Source: an uncultured Opitutia bacterium (GTDB lineage: Bacteria; Verrucomicrobiota; Verrucomicrobiia; Opitutales; UBA953). Taken from it: a stretch of DNA of 64,000 nucleotides. A program made the position numbers and the translations under genes. The stretch spans positions 1-64,000 of the forward strand of contig CAMFKE010000009.1 of assembly GCA_945957395.1 (NCBI GenBank). Reading direction: 5' to 3'. The notes under the pieces were generated by a model, which was not told where the DNA came from, searched no databases, and saw nothing but the letters and a program-made list of their open reading frames with translations. This document shows, in pieces, positions 10,361 to 18,127 of this stretch (position 1 is its first letter; each line of letters starts with the position of its first letter).

Positions 10361-10849
10361 TCAGTCCTTGGCGGCTTCGCGCAGGGGGCGGTTGAGACGC
10401 TCCTTGATGCGGTCGAGGATGCCGTTGACGAAACGCTTGGACTCGGCGGTGGAGAAGAGCTTGGAGAGCTCGATGGCCTCGTTGATGGAGACGATGGGCG
10501 GGATGTCCCGGCGGTGCATCAGCTCGTAGATGGCCAGGCGCAGGATGGCCAGGTCCACCTTGGCGATGCGATCGAAAGCCCAGTTCTTCGCGCAGTCGCG
10601 GATGATGGTGTCGCTCTCGTCGCGGTGCTCGAGAGCGCCGTGCACGAGCTCCTCGGCGAACGCGTAGTACTCGCGCGGGTGCTCCTGCTCGGAGAAGAAC
10701 TCGGCCACGGCGGACGTGTTGTCCTTGGGCGCGGAAGTCTCCCACGAATAGAGGAATTGCATGGCCGCGATGCGGTTGGCCCGGCGCTTGTTGGCGGGCT
10801 TGTTGGCGTCGCCGGAGGGGGCGGGCGCGGCGGGAGTTTCTTCGGACAT
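10361..10849 (-). CDS. nusB: Transcription antitermination factor NusB
   Basis: The 162-residue product is a NusB-fold RNA-binding protein that pairs with S10 (NusE) at boxA sequences of rRNA operons. After a short Pro/Ala/Lys linker the sequence follows the family: NRIAAMQFLYSWE, FAEELVHGALEHRDESDTII, NWAFDRIAKVDLAILRLAIYEL, VSINEAIELSKLFS and KRFVNGILDRI. I chose the ATG at 10849 (MSEET). The longer open frame begins in a word-repeat element and would add repetitive residues. It lies downstream of ribH, an arrangement common in bacteria. Confidence 0.95.
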   Translation of the reverse strand: MSEETPAAPAPSGDANKPANKRRANRIAAMQFLYSWETSAPKDNTSAVAEFFSEQEHPREYYAFAEELVHGALEHRDESDTIIRDCAKNWAFDRIAKVDLAILRLAIYELMHRRDIPPIVSINEAIELSKLFSTAESKRFVNGILDRIKERLNRPLREAAKD

Positions 10850-10854
10850 GGGGG

Positions 10855-10953
10855 ATGAGATACGGGATGCGAGATGCGAGATGCGAGAAGTAAGTTCGGG
10901 CAGGGCGTGGCGCCCCACTCGGTTCTCGGCTCTCGGATCTCGAGTCTCTCGTC
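10855..10953. repeat. Intergenic word-hairpin element 3 (GATGCGA type)
   Basis: The left half contains three near-identical GATGCGAGA words (10866-10890). The right half contains their rough reverse complement, TTCTCGGCTCTCGGATCTCG and following bases (10923-10950). The element fills the ribH-nusB spacer and ends six bases from the nusB start codon. Confidence 0.6.
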
Positions 10954-10959
10954 TTAAAT

Positions 10960-11568
10960 TCAGTTCTTGTGGAACGGGTTGCGACCGCCCTTGCCGTCGG
11001 AGGCGCCGCCGAAGCCGCCGGTGTCGTCGTCATCCTCGTCCTCACCCATGGCCTCGCGCTCCTCGCGGGCGGCCTCCTCGTCGAGGGCGTCGAGGTAGTC
11101 GCACAGCTGCACGCGGTGCCAGGCCATCTCCAGCGCCGCGTTGGCGAACTCGGCGCCGCGGTCCATCTCGCCGAACACGCGCGCACGCGCCTGCTCGAGG
11201 GAGTTGGCGACGATGATGCCGTTGATCACGGGCACCTCGCTCTGGATGCCGATGCCCTGGAGAGCCACGCCGGTGGAGTGCGCGATGTGCTCGTGGTGGT
11301 TGGTCTCGCCGGCGAGCACCACGCCCAGCGCGATGATGCAGTCGTACTCGTCGGTCTGCGCCAGCATATTGGCCACATACGGGATCTCGTTGGCCCCGGG
11401 CACGCGCAGCAGCTTGATGGAGCCGTTGGCCACCTTGTTCTTGCGCAGCGTCTCGCGCACGCGCTCGACCAGCTTGTCAACGAGCTCGGCGTTGAAGCGC
11501 GAGGCGACGATACCGATGTACAGGTCGGTGCCGTCGACGGTGGGGGCGGAAGGCTTGTCTTGACTCAT
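10960..11568 (-). CDS. ribH: 6,7-dimethyl-8-ribityllumazine synthase with acidic C-terminal tail
   Basis: This enzyme condenses 5-amino-6-ribitylaminouracil with dihydroxybutanone phosphate, the penultimate step of riboflavin synthesis. The core (about 1-160) has the substrate-binding IVASRFNAELVDKL segment, VPGANEIPYVANML, IALGVVLAGETNHHEHI with the catalytic His, and GIIVANSLEQARAR. The total of 202 residues exceeds the usual 150-160 because of a C-terminal tail that is strongly acidic, then Gly-rich, with DEDDDD, ending NPFHKN. It lies between ribB and nusB in a probable ribB-ribH-nusB transcription unit. Confidence 0.95.
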   Translation of the reverse strand: MSQDKPSAPTVDGTDLYIGIVASRFNAELVDKLVERVRETLRKNKVANGSIKLLRVPGANEIPYVANMLAQTDEYDCIIALGVVLAGETNHHEHIAHSTGVALQGIGIQSEVPVINGIIVANSLEQARARVFGEMDRGAEFANAALEMAWHRVQLCDYLDALDEEAAREEREAMGEDEDDDDTGGFGGASDGKGGRNPFHKN

Positions 11569-11570
11569 GG

Positions 11571-11610
11571 CGATAGGCGAAGGGCTAAAGGCGAAGGGCT
11601 AAAGGAAAAA
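11571..11610. repeat. Intergenic word element 4, tandem GGCGAAGGGCTAAA
   Basis: Two perfect tandem copies of the 14-base word GGCGAAGGGCTAAA (11576-11589, 11590-11603) lie immediately upstream of the ribH start codon. The words resemble one arm of element 1, but no clear reverse-complement arm is visible here, so this may be a half-element. Confidence 0.55.
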
Positions 11611-11667
11611 GCGCGACGAAGGCGTTTGTTTTGAAAACGAGCGGCATCCCATCGGGCGGTGCCGACG

Positions 11668-11699
11668 AAAAAGACGCCCCGCAGCGGAGGCGCCTTTCT
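11668..11699 (-). terminator. Probable terminator after ribB
   Basis: On the minus strand a GC-rich stem with one bulged base (within 11673-11696) is followed by GTCTTTTTCG. It lies about 20 bases after the ribB stop. It may only partly separate ribB from ribH. Confidence 0.55.
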
Positions 11700-11716
11700 C
11701 GAAGGGACGCGACGGC

Positions 11717-12814
11717 TCAGAGCGCCACCTGCTCGACGATCTCGAGGCCGTAGCCGTCGAGGCCCACGACCTTGCGGGGCGTGTTGGTGAGCAGGCGGAT
11801 GCGGCGCAGGCCGAGTTCGGAAAGGATCTGGGCGCCGATGCCGTAGTCGCGGTCGTCCATCGCGGGGGCCACGACGGACGCGGCGCCGGAGGCCTCGTCG
11901 TGGCGGATGGCCACGCCGCCGTCGGGGCGCGAGATGTAGAGGACGACGCCGGCGCCGGAGCGCGCGACGAGTTCGAAGGCCCGGTCGAGCTTGGATTCGG
12001 CCGCGGGGGCGCCGGGGCGGAAGAGGTCGGCGAGCAGATTCTGGCGCTGCACGCGCACGAGGGCGGGCGCGTCGGCGTCGGGGGCGCCGAGGGTGAAGGC
12101 GTAGTGCAGGCGGTTGTCCAGGAGGCTGCGGAAGATGTGCAGCGTGAAGTCGGCGCCGTTGCGGCGGAAGGTCGAGGCGGACTCGCGCTCCACAAGCTTG
12201 TCGGTGCGGTGGCGGTAGCGGATGAGCTGCTCGATGGAGATGAGCTTGAGCCCGTGCAGGCGCTTGAACTCCACGAGCTGAGGCAGGCGCGCCATGGTGC
12301 CGTCGTCGTTGAGGATCTCGCAGATCACGCCGGAGGGGTCGTGACCGGCGAGCACCGCGAGGTCCACGGCGGCCTCGGTGTGCCCGGCGCGTTCGAGGAC
12401 GCCGCCGGACTTGGCGCAGAGGGGGAAGATGTGGCCGGGCTGCACGAGCTCCTCGGAGCGAGTGTCGGGGCTGGCCAGCAGCTTGATGGTGCGGCTGCGG
12501 TCGTAGGCGCTGATGCCGGTGGTGATGCCCTCGGCGGCGTCGACCGACACGGTGAAGGCCGTCTTGTGCGATTCGCGGTTGTCCGGGACCATCTGGGCGA
12601 TGCCCAGACGGCGCAGGCGATGCTCGACCGTGGGCACGCAGATGAGCCCGCGCGCGTAGCGGATCATGAAGTTCACCGTCTCCGGGGTGACGGTGGAGGC
12701 GGCCATGACGAGGTCGCCCTCGTTTTCCCGGTTCTCGTCGTCGACGACGATGATGGGCTTGCCGGCGGCGATGTCGGCGATGGCGGCCTCGACGGTGTCA
12801 AAGGGGGAAGACAT
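11717..12814 (-). CDS. ribB: 3,4-dihydroxy-2-butanone 4-phosphate synthase with degenerate GTP cyclohydrolase II domain (RibBX-type)
   Basis: The 365-residue product has a complete DHBP synthase domain (about 1-200): DDENRENEGD, the MIRYARGLICVP segment, DRSRTIKLLA, PGHIFPL and GHTEAAVDLAVLAG. The remaining 160 residues match GTP cyclohydrolase II only at the ends. The C-terminal DYGIGAQILSELGLRRIRLLTNTPRKVVGL is kept. The three zinc cysteines and their surrounding motif are absent, replaced by RVQRQNLLADLF. It should make the four-carbon riboflavin precursor, but not the GTP-derived one. The start is the ATG at 12814; upstream in-frame sequence runs through a word-repeat element. Confidence 0.9.
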   Translation of the reverse strand: MSSPFDTVEAAIADIAAGKPIIVVDDENRENEGDLVMAASTVTPETVNFMIRYARGLICVPTVEHRLRRLGIAQMVPDNRESHKTAFTVSVDAAEGITTGISAYDRSRTIKLLASPDTRSEELVQPGHIFPLCAKSGGVLERAGHTEAAVDLAVLAGHDPSGVICEILNDDGTMARLPQLVEFKRLHGLKLISIEQLIRYRHRTDKLVERESASTFRRNGADFTLHIFRSLLDNRLHYAFTLGAPDADAPALVRVQRQNLLADLFRPGAPAAESKLDRAFELVARSGAGVVLYISRPDGGVAIRHDEASGAASVVAPAMDDRDYGIGAQILSELGLRRIRLLTNTPRKVVGLDGYGLEIVEQVAL

Positions 12815-12823
12815 GGGCGAAGA

Positions 12824-12896
12824 TTCAAGTGTCAGGTTTCCAGTTTCAAGCGGATAGGCGGAGGTTTCTTGAAACTGAAAACTTGAAACCTGAAAC
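12824..12896. repeat. Intergenic word-hairpin element 5 (TTTCAAG/TTTCAGG type)
   Basis: The left arm (12824-12850) is made of TTCAAG, TCAGGTTTCC and AGTTTCAAG. The right arm (12868-12896) is made of CTTGAAAC, TGAAAAC, TTGAAACC and TGAAAC. The arms form an imperfect inverted repeat around a short GC-rich centre. It lies ten bases from the ribB start codon. Elements 7, 10 and 13 use the same words. Confidence 0.75.
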
Positions 12897-12939
12897 GCGG
12901 CGGCGGGCCAACCGCACGCCCCGGGAAATCGCGCCAACG

Positions 12940-13764
12940 CTAGTCGATGAGGGCCTCGGCGCGGTCGATGGTCTCCTCGGAGAGGCCCATGCGCAGGCTG
13001 AGGAAGTCGCGCAGCTCTTGGGTGAGCGGCGCCCAGAAGGTGCGGTTGAGGTGCGGGCCCTTGAACTCCAGCCGCGTGGCGTGCAACGCCTGACGCGGCA
13101 GCGGCAGCATGGCGGCGTGGCGGTCGGACCAGCCGGTCTCGGTGAACTCGAGGTAGAGCGTCTCGTCGGGCCCGTAGAGCTTGTCGCCGACGACGGGGTG
13201 CCCGATGCCCTGGGCGTGCACGCGGATCTGGTGCTTGCGCCCGGTGTGCGGGGAGACGCGCGCGAGGGTGTAGCCGCGCCCGGTGGCGAGCGGCTCGAAA
13301 AGGGTGACGGCGGTCTGAGCGCCCTCCTTGTTGCCCAGGTACTGCTTCACCTTCACGAGGCCCGATTTGTCGGGGCCCATGGGCGCATCCACGGCGTGCG
13401 GTTCAAGCATCTCGCCCTCCAGGATGGCCAGGTAGGTCTTGGTGACCCACCGGCGCTCCATCGCGGTCTGCGCAAGCGAGGCGACCTTGGGGGTCTTGGC
13501 GATGAGGTTCACCCCGGAAGTCTCGCGGTCGAGCCGACTCACGAGGTGCACGGAGGACCAGCCGCGCGCCTCGCTCACGGCGCCGACGAGGCACGACCAA
13601 GGGCCGTGCTTGGCCGGGTGGCACACGACCCAGCCGGGCTTGTTGAAGCAGATGAAGTCCTCGTCCTCCTCCACGATCCAGGAGGCGAGCTCCTCGGGCG
13701 TGATGAGCCGGTCGGGCTTGGCGAAGTCCGCAACGGACAGGGGGGCGGGCGGGATTTCAGACAC
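12940..13764 (-). CDS. RluA-family pseudouridine synthase
   Basis: The 274-residue product belongs to the RluA/RluC/RluD class that isomerises uridine in rRNA or tRNA. It has DFICFNKPGWVVCHP, the catalytic motif VSRLDRETSGV with the conserved Asp, RRWVTKTYLAILEG, and HTGRKHQIRVHAQGIGHPVVGDKLYG. There is no N-terminal S4 domain. Start: I favour the GTG at 13764. A GTG at 13803 is also in frame, but it lies inside word-repeat element 6 and would add residues encoded by the repeat. The exact RNA target cannot be read from the sequence. Confidence 0.88.
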   Translation of the reverse strand: MSEIPPAPLSVADFAKPDRLITPEELASWIVEEDEDFICFNKPGWVVCHPAKHGPWSCLVGAVSEARGWSSVHLVSRLDRETSGVNLIAKTPKVASLAQTAMERRWVTKTYLAILEGEMLEPHAVDAPMGPDKSGLVKVKQYLGNKEGAQTAVTLFEPLATGRGYTLARVSPHTGRKHQIRVHAQGIGHPVVGDKLYGPDETLYLEFTETGWSDRHAAMLPLPRQALHATRLEFKGPHLNRTFWAPLTQELRDFLSLRMGLSEETIDRAEALID

Positions 13765-13776
13765 GGGAAGCTTGGG

Positions 13777-13910
13777 TTTTAGACCACGAAAGGCACGAAG
13801 CACACGAAAGCGGTTACGCGTCGATTGCGCTCAAAAGAACGAAATCCGAGCAACCGAAACGCCGGCTCGTTCGCCGGGCGTTTCGTGTGTTTCGCGTGTT
13901 TCGTGGTTTA
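13777..13910. repeat. Intergenic word-hairpin element 6 (CACGAAA type)
   Basis: The left arm (13783-13809) iterates CCACGAAAGG, CACGAAG and CACACGAAAG. The right arm (13881-13910) iterates TTTCGTGTG, TTTCGCGTG and TTTCGTGGTTTA, a near-exact reverse complement. The arms are separated by about 70 bases. The element lies between the pseudouridine synthase start and the phosphatase stop. Confidence 0.8.
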
Positions 13911-13925
13911 TCTTCAAGGAGAACA

Positions 13926-14375
13926 CTACTGCGCGGCGCGCTCCTCGGCCTGGACGGCCTCCAGAAGCAGGCCGATCTTGAGTTCGATTTCAGGCAACGC
14001 CGCCGCCGGCTCGGCGAAGTCGATGTCGTGCACATGCCAGTACTCCACGCGATTCTCCCAGCCCGGGTGCAGCGCCGTGAGCAGGGGGCGATGCTCGAGC
14101 TCCTTCAGCGCGATGATGCGCGAGGCGACGGCCAGGTCGGTGTTCGAACACTGCACCGGACGGTCCGCCGTGTGGTGCTCGGGGATGCCGCGCGCGGCGA
14201 GGCCCTTGACCGTGTGGGGCGACAGGAAATCCGGAAAATCCTTCACCAGGTGCGTGGCGAGGCCGCGCGAAAAGGCGCGTGCGCGCAACCCGCGCCGCTC
14301 GGCGTGGAAGTTGAAAAGGGCCTCGGAGAACCGGCTGCGGTAGTAGTTGCCCGAGCAAAGGAACAGGATGCGCAT
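13926..14375 (-). CDS. Low-molecular-weight protein tyrosine phosphatase-like protein
   Basis: The 149-residue product opens with ILFLCSGNYYRS, which provides the C-X5-R phosphate-binding loop of low-Mr phosphatases (C7, R13) directly after a hydrophobic first strand. HVHDIDFAEP near residue 122 may supply the general acid, although the usual Asp-Pro pair is not exact. The ATG at 14375 gives the family's usual spacing. An upstream extension would read through a word-repeat element. It may act on phosphotyrosine or a small phosphorylated substrate. No tyrosine kinase gene is nearby. Confidence 0.8.
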   Translation of the reverse strand: MRILFLCSGNYYRSRFSEALFNFHAERRGLRARAFSRGLATHLVKDFPDFLSPHTVKGLAARGIPEHHTADRPVQCSNTDLAVASRIIALKELEHRPLLTALHPGWENRVEYWHVHDIDFAEPAAALPEIELKIGLLLEAVQAEERAAQ

Positions 14376-14403
14376 GCGCGGCACCCTGCGCGGCGCGCCG
14401 GGC

Positions 14404-14479
14404 GTTTCAAGTGTCGGGTTTCCGGTTTCATGCCGGGCACGACGCCTCGCTTGAAACAGAAAACTTGAAACCGGAAACC
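14404..14479. repeat. Intergenic word-hairpin element 7 (TTTCAAG type)
   Basis: The left arm (14404-14432) reads GTTTCAAG, TGTCGGG, TTTCCGG, TTTCATG. The right arm (14450-14479) reads CTTGAAAC, AGAAAAC, TTGAAACCGG, AAACC. It lies between the divergent phosphatase and pyrE genes, 23-28 bases from each start codon. Confidence 0.75.
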
Positions 14480-14502
14480 GCGCGCCCAGCGTTCGCCCCA
14501 CC

Positions 14503-15072
14503 ATGAACCCAGTACAAGAGGAAGTCCTTGGCATTTTCCGCGAGTCCGGCGCGCTGCTCAGCGGCCACTTCATCCTGCGCTCCGGCCTGCGCAGCGCGCA
14601 CTTCTTCCAGTGCGCCCAGGTCTGCCAGTACCTCGACAAGGTCACGCGCCTCGTCGAGCTGCTCCTGCCCAAGCTGAAGGAGCACAAGGTCGATGTCGTG
14701 CTGGCCCCCGCCATGGGCGGCCTCGTCGTCGGCCAGGAAGTCGCCCGTCAGCTCAACAAGCGCTTCATCTTCGTCGAGAAGGAGAACGACAAGCTGGTGC
14801 TGCGCCGCAACTTCAAGATCGCCCCCGGCGAGCGCGTGCTCGTCGTCGAGGATGTCGTGACCCGCGGCGGGCGCATGCAGGAGGCCATCGACATCGTGAA
14901 GGCCTGCGGAGGCGTGCCCGTGCTCGCCGCCGCGCTCGTCGACCGCTCCGAGGGCAAGACCAAGTTCGAATGCCCGTTCGTGTCGCTGCTCGAGCTGAGC
15001 TTCCCCACCTACTCTCCCGACGCCCTCCCGCCCGAGCTGGCCAAGCTCCCCGCCATCAAGCCCGGCAGCTAG
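14503..15072 (+). CDS. pyrE: Orotate phosphoribosyltransferase (PyrE)
   Basis: The 189-residue product converts orotate and PRPP to OMP in pyrimidine synthesis. It has the type I PRTase PRPP loop VLVVEDVVTRGG (about 114-125), the orotate-site region FILRSGLRSAHFF near residue 25, and the flexible loop VEKENDKLVLRRNF. The length fits the shorter PyrE subclass found in many bacteria. It is a single-gene unit, divergent from the phosphatase and closed by a bidirectional terminator. Confidence 0.95.
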   Translation: MNPVQEEVLGIFRESGALLSGHFILRSGLRSAHFFQCAQVCQYLDKVTRLVELLLPKLKEHKVDVVLAPAMGGLVVGQEVARQLNKRFIFVEKENDKLVLRRNFKIAPGERVLVVEDVVTRGGRMQEAIDIVKACGGVPVLAAALVDRSEGKTKFECPFVSLLELSFPTYSPDALPPELAKLPAIKPGS

Positions 15073-15108
15073 GCGATTCATCCGCCCGCCCGGCTCCGCC
15101 GGAAACGA

Positions 15109-15150
15109 GAAAAGCCGCCACGCCTTCCCGGCGCGGCGGCTTTCGCTTTT
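15109..15150. terminator. Bidirectional terminator between pyrE and queD
   Basis: AAAGCCGCCACGCC (15111-15124) pairs with GGCGCGGCGGCTTT (15130-15143) with one mismatch around a five-base loop. It sits between two convergent genes and can serve both. Confidence 0.8.
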
Positions 15151-15159
15151 GGCCCCCCG

Positions 15160-15591
15160 TCAGTTCTTGCGGTAGGTGACGAAGTTGCGCGAGTCCTCGT
15201 CCAGCCTCAGCTCGACGACCCAGGCGCGGCCGCCGGTGTGCCGGCGCACCATCTCGTCGAAAACGCCGAACACATGGGCGGCGAGCCCCTCGGCCGAGGC
15301 GCACGGCAGGATGTAGGGTTTGAACAAATACGGGAACGCCGCGAGAAGCTTGTCCTTCTCCGGGTCGCTCTCCGCGAACACGCAGGCGTGGTCGAGGTTC
15401 TCGTCCAGCCAGCGCTTCAGGTACTTGAGTTCGCCGAAATCCACCACGAACCCGTTGGCGTCGAGTTTCTCGCAGGCGAAGGTGACGGTGAAATCCCAGT
15501 TGTGCCCGTGGATGAGCGCGCAATGCCCGCCGTGGCGCGGCTGGCGGTGCGCGAACGGCACATCCCGGTAGGTCTTGGAGCAGGTCAGCAT
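15160..15591 (-). CDS. queD: 6-carboxy-5,6,7,8-tetrahydropterin synthase (QueD) / 6-pyruvoyltetrahydropterin synthase family
   Basis: The 143-residue product has the T-fold signature of the family: the zinc ligands in [20 protein letters not shown], with the active-site Cys between them, then [20 protein letters not shown] and the C-terminal VVELRLDED strand with a substrate-binding Glu. In bacteria this reaction converts dihydroneopterin triphosphate to carboxytetrahydropterin, the second step toward queuosine. No other que genes are adjacent. The ATG at 15591 begins the domain directly ([15 protein letters not shown]). Confidence 0.87.
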   Translation of the reverse strand: MLTCSKTYRDVPFAHRQPRHGGHCALIHGHNWDFTVTFACEKLDANGFVVDFGELKYLKRWLDENLDHACVFAESDPEKDKLLAAFPYLFKPYILPCASAEGLAAHVFGVFDEMVRRHTGGRAWVVELRLDEDSRNFVTYRKN

Positions 15592-15795
15592 GGTCTTCTT
15601 TGTTGGCGCCCGAGGCGCGTGTCGCCCGGCACCCATGGGGCAACGCCGACTCTTGGCAAGCGCCGGAGACTTCCGGGGCCGGCGCGCGAACCCCCGGCCG
15701 TCGGCGTAAGAGCGCGGTGAATCCGGCGCCAAGGCGCGCCCCGGCACGCCCGGGAATTCGCCGCGCGGCGCATTTCCGGAAACACTGACAGGTCT

Positions 15796-16872
15796 ATGTC
15801 GAACACGATTACCTTCATTGCCGCCGGATCCCTGGCCTTGGGCTGCGTCCTCCTCGCAACGGGTTGCAGCTCCCCTGAAACGACCGAAAACATCAGGGAA
15901 GTCGCCCGCTGCGATCGCCGATGGACCGGCGTGGCGGTCACCCCGGACAACCGGATTTTCGTCAACTTCCCCAGATGGGCGAAGCAACACACCTTCAGCG
16001 TCGCCGAGCTGCATCCCGACGGCTCGCTGACGCCCTTCCCCTCCCCGGAAATGAACGCCTGGGCCCCTGGCGAGGCGCCCGCCGACAAATTCGTCTGCGT
16101 GCAGAGCGTGGTGGCCCGCGCGGACGGAACCCTGTGGGTGCTCGACCCGGCCAATCCCCAATTCCAAGGCGTCGTGCCCGGCGGACCCAAGCTGATGCAG
16201 TTCGACGCGAGCACCCGCAAGCTGCTGCGCACCTACCGCTTCGACGCGGCGGCGGCCCCCGCCAACAGCTACCTCAACGATGTCCGGTTCCACCCCGGCC
16301 GCCCACTCGCCTTCCTTTCCGAATCCGGCACCGGCGCGCTGCTCGTGCTGGACCTCGACTCCGGCAAGGTGCTTCGCCGGTTCGACTCGCACCCGTCCCT
16401 GAAGGCCGAGGACATCACGCTGAAAATCGGCGGCCGCCCGTGGCTGCAGGCGGGCAAACGGCCCGTCGTACACGCCGACGGCATAGCCGTCGACCCGGTC
16501 GGAACCCATGTGTACTATCAGGCGCTTACCGGCCGCACGCTCTACCGCGTGCCCGCCGCCGCCCTCGCCGACCCCGCAGTTTCCGACGAGGAACTCGGCC
16601 GCATGGTGGAGCGCCTCGGCGAATCCGGAGCCTCCGACGGCTTGGAATTCGCCCCCGACGGAACCCTGTACCTCTCGTCGCTGGAATTCGACGCCGTGCG
16701 CGAATGGAAAGGCATGCCCGTCGTCGTGGCGACCTCCCCCGACCTTTCCTGGCCGGACAGCTTCGCCATCGGCGCGGACGGCTCGGTCTATGTGACCTCG
16801 GCTCGCATCCACGAAGGCGACGCCCCCGCCGCCCCGTTCCGACTCTTCCGCATCAGCCCGAAAACCCGCTGA
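15796..16872 (+). CDS. Lipoprotein with major-royal-jelly/yellow-like beta-propeller
   Basis: The 358-residue product begins with a lipoprotein signal (hydrophobic 5-22, lipobox LATGC with Cys24). The mature part looks like the MRJP/yellow beta-propeller family: [72 protein letters not shown] and [17 protein letters not shown]. Bacterial members are exported and poorly characterised, and a ligand-binding or sugar-acid lactonase-like role is conceivable. It is followed within 60 bases each by a VOC protein and an FMN reductase, suggesting one unit. Confidence 0.75.
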   Translation: MSNTITFIAAGSLALGCVLLATGCSSPETTENIREVARCDRRWTGVAVTPDNRIFVNFPRWAKQHTFSVAELHPDGSLTPFPSPEMNAWAPGEAPADKFVCVQSVVARADGTLWVLDPANPQFQGVVPGGPKLMQFDASTRKLLRTYRFDAAAAPANSYLNDVRFHPGRPLAFLSESGTGALLVLDLDSGKVLRRFDSHPSLKAEDITLKIGGRPWLQAGKRPVVHADGIAVDPVGTHVYYQALTGRTLYRVPAAALADPAVSDEELGRMVERLGESGASDGLEFAPDGTLYLSSLEFDAVREWKGMPVVVATSPDLSWPDSFAIGADGSVYVTSARIHEGDAPAAPFRLFRISPKTR

Positions 16873-16914
16873 GCCGGCCCCTGACTTCACCCAAGAACCA
16901 AAACCAATACCACC

Positions 16915-17409
16915 ATGACTTATCCTCGCGCATTCTCCCACATCGGATTGTCCGTTCCCGACCTCGACCGGGCCGTCAAATTCTACACCGAAGTCATGGG
17001 TTGGTATGTGCTCATGCCGCCCACCACCATCACCGAGGACGACTCCGCCATCGGCGTCATGTGCCGCGATGTCTTCGGCCCCGGCTGGAAGTCCTTCCGC
17101 ATCGCGCACCTGTCGACGCCCGACAAGGTGGGCGTCGAAATCTTCCAGTTCGAGGGAGCGTACACGCCCAAGGACAATTTCGACTACCGCCGCTCAGGCG
17201 TCTTCCACTTCTGCGTGCAGGACCCGGATGTGGAGGGCCTCGTGAAGCGCATCGTCGAAAACGGCGGCAAGCAGCGCATGCCCGTTCGCGAATACTACCC
17301 GGGTGAAAAGCCGTACCGCATGGTCTACGCCGAGGACCCCTTCGGCAACATCCTCGAGATCTACAGCCACAGCTACGAACTCACCTACTCCGCCGGCGCC
17401 TACAAATAA
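16915..17409 (+). CDS. VOC-superfamily (glyoxalase/dioxygenase-like) protein
   Basis: The 164-residue product begins [25 protein letters not shown], the classic opening of a vicinal-oxygen-chelate module. [24 protein letters not shown] opens the second half, and [17 protein letters not shown] supplies the terminal metal-ligand Glu. The candidate metal ligands are H9, the His in GVFHF and the Glu in ILEIYSH. The substrate cannot be deduced. It sits between the lipoprotein and the FMN reductase in the same orientation. Confidence 0.85.
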   Translation: MTYPRAFSHIGLSVPDLDRAVKFYTEVMGWYVLMPPTTITEDDSAIGVMCRDVFGPGWKSFRIAHLSTPDKVGVEIFQFEGAYTPKDNFDYRRSGVFHFCVQDPDVEGLVKRIVENGGKQRMPVREYYPGEKPYRMVYAEDPFGNILEIYSHSYELTYSAGAYK

Positions 17410-17465
17410 CCCCCCGAAGCGTCCCGTCCATTCGCCCGAATAATTCCAGCCAGGAGAAAACCGCC

Positions 17466-18041
17466 ATGACACCCCGCCTTATCGCCTTTGCCGGAAGCAC
17501 GCGTGAAGGCTCCTACAACCGGACCATCCTCGAATACGCCGTCCAAGGGGCGAGAGATGCGGGTGCGCAGGTGACAGTCATCGACCTGCGCGAGTACTCG
17601 CTCCCCGTATACAATGCGGAATCTGAGGCCGCCACGGGAATCCCCGAAGCCGCGCTGCGCCTGCAGGACTTGTTCGCGAAAGCGCACGGGGTCCTCATCG
17701 CGTCGCCTGAATACAACGGATTCTTCCCCGCCCTGCTCAAGACGACGCTCGACTGGGTGAGCAGACCGCGCGCGGACGGCTCGCATGGCCTCGAATGCCT
17801 GCGAGGCAAGGTCGCGGGTGTCATGGCGGCATCCCCGGGCCCGCTGGGCGGCGTGCGCTCCCTGCCCATGCTGCGGCTCCAGCTGGAGTTGCTGGGCATG
17901 ATGGTGGTCCCGCGACAGGTCGGCGTGGGCTCCGTGCACACGCAGCTTAAGGACGGGCGGTTGTCCGAAGAGAAAACGGTGCAATCGCTTCGGCTTATCG
18001 GAGCGGATGTGACGACGGCGGCCGCCAAGCTTCATGGGTAA
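17466..18041 (+). CDS. NAD(P)H-dependent FMN reductase-like flavoprotein
   Basis: The 191-residue product has the flavodoxin-like fold of the NADPH-dependent FMN reductase family: the phosphate loop AFAGSTREGSYNRTIL, IDLREYSLPVYNAE, and ASPEYNGFFPALLKTTLDWVSRP with the signature PEYN. Such enzymes reduce FMN, quinones or azo compounds. The ATG at 17466 is preceded by a clear AGGAGA Shine-Dalgarno sequence eight bases upstream, unusual in this window. It ends the lipoprotein/VOC/reductase group and is followed by a bidirectional terminator. Confidence 0.88.
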   Translation: MTPRLIAFAGSTREGSYNRTILEYAVQGARDAGAQVTVIDLREYSLPVYNAESEAATGIPEAALRLQDLFAKAHGVLIASPEYNGFFPALLKTTLDWVSRPRADGSHGLECLRGKVAGVMAASPGPLGGVRSLPMLRLQLELLGMMVVPRQVGVGSVHTQLKDGRLSEEKTVQSLRLIGADVTTAAAKLHG

Positions 18042-18071
18042 ATGCGCCCCGCCGCCAAATTCCGGGGCATG

Positions 18072-18112
18072 AAAAAGGCACGGGAGCTTTCGCTTCCGTG
18101 CCTTTTCTTTTT
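18072..18112. terminator. Bidirectional terminator between FMN reductase and galE
   Basis: GGCACGG (18077-18083) pairs with CCGTGCC (18096-18102), extended by AGC/GCT inside. There is an A-tract on one side and a T-rich tract on the other. The flanking genes are convergent. Confidence 0.85.
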
Positions 18113-18127
18113 CAAGGACGACGACGA

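Noticed and set aside
11571-11610. Short tandem repeat considered as a CRISPR remnant
   Set aside because: The two 14-base units are directly adjacent without spacers, and no cas genes are present. They fit the word-repeat family instead.
12815-12939. Possible FMN riboswitch upstream of the ribB-type gene
   Set aside because: The spacer is short and filled by word-hairpin element 5. None of the conserved FMN-aptamer blocks is recognisable.
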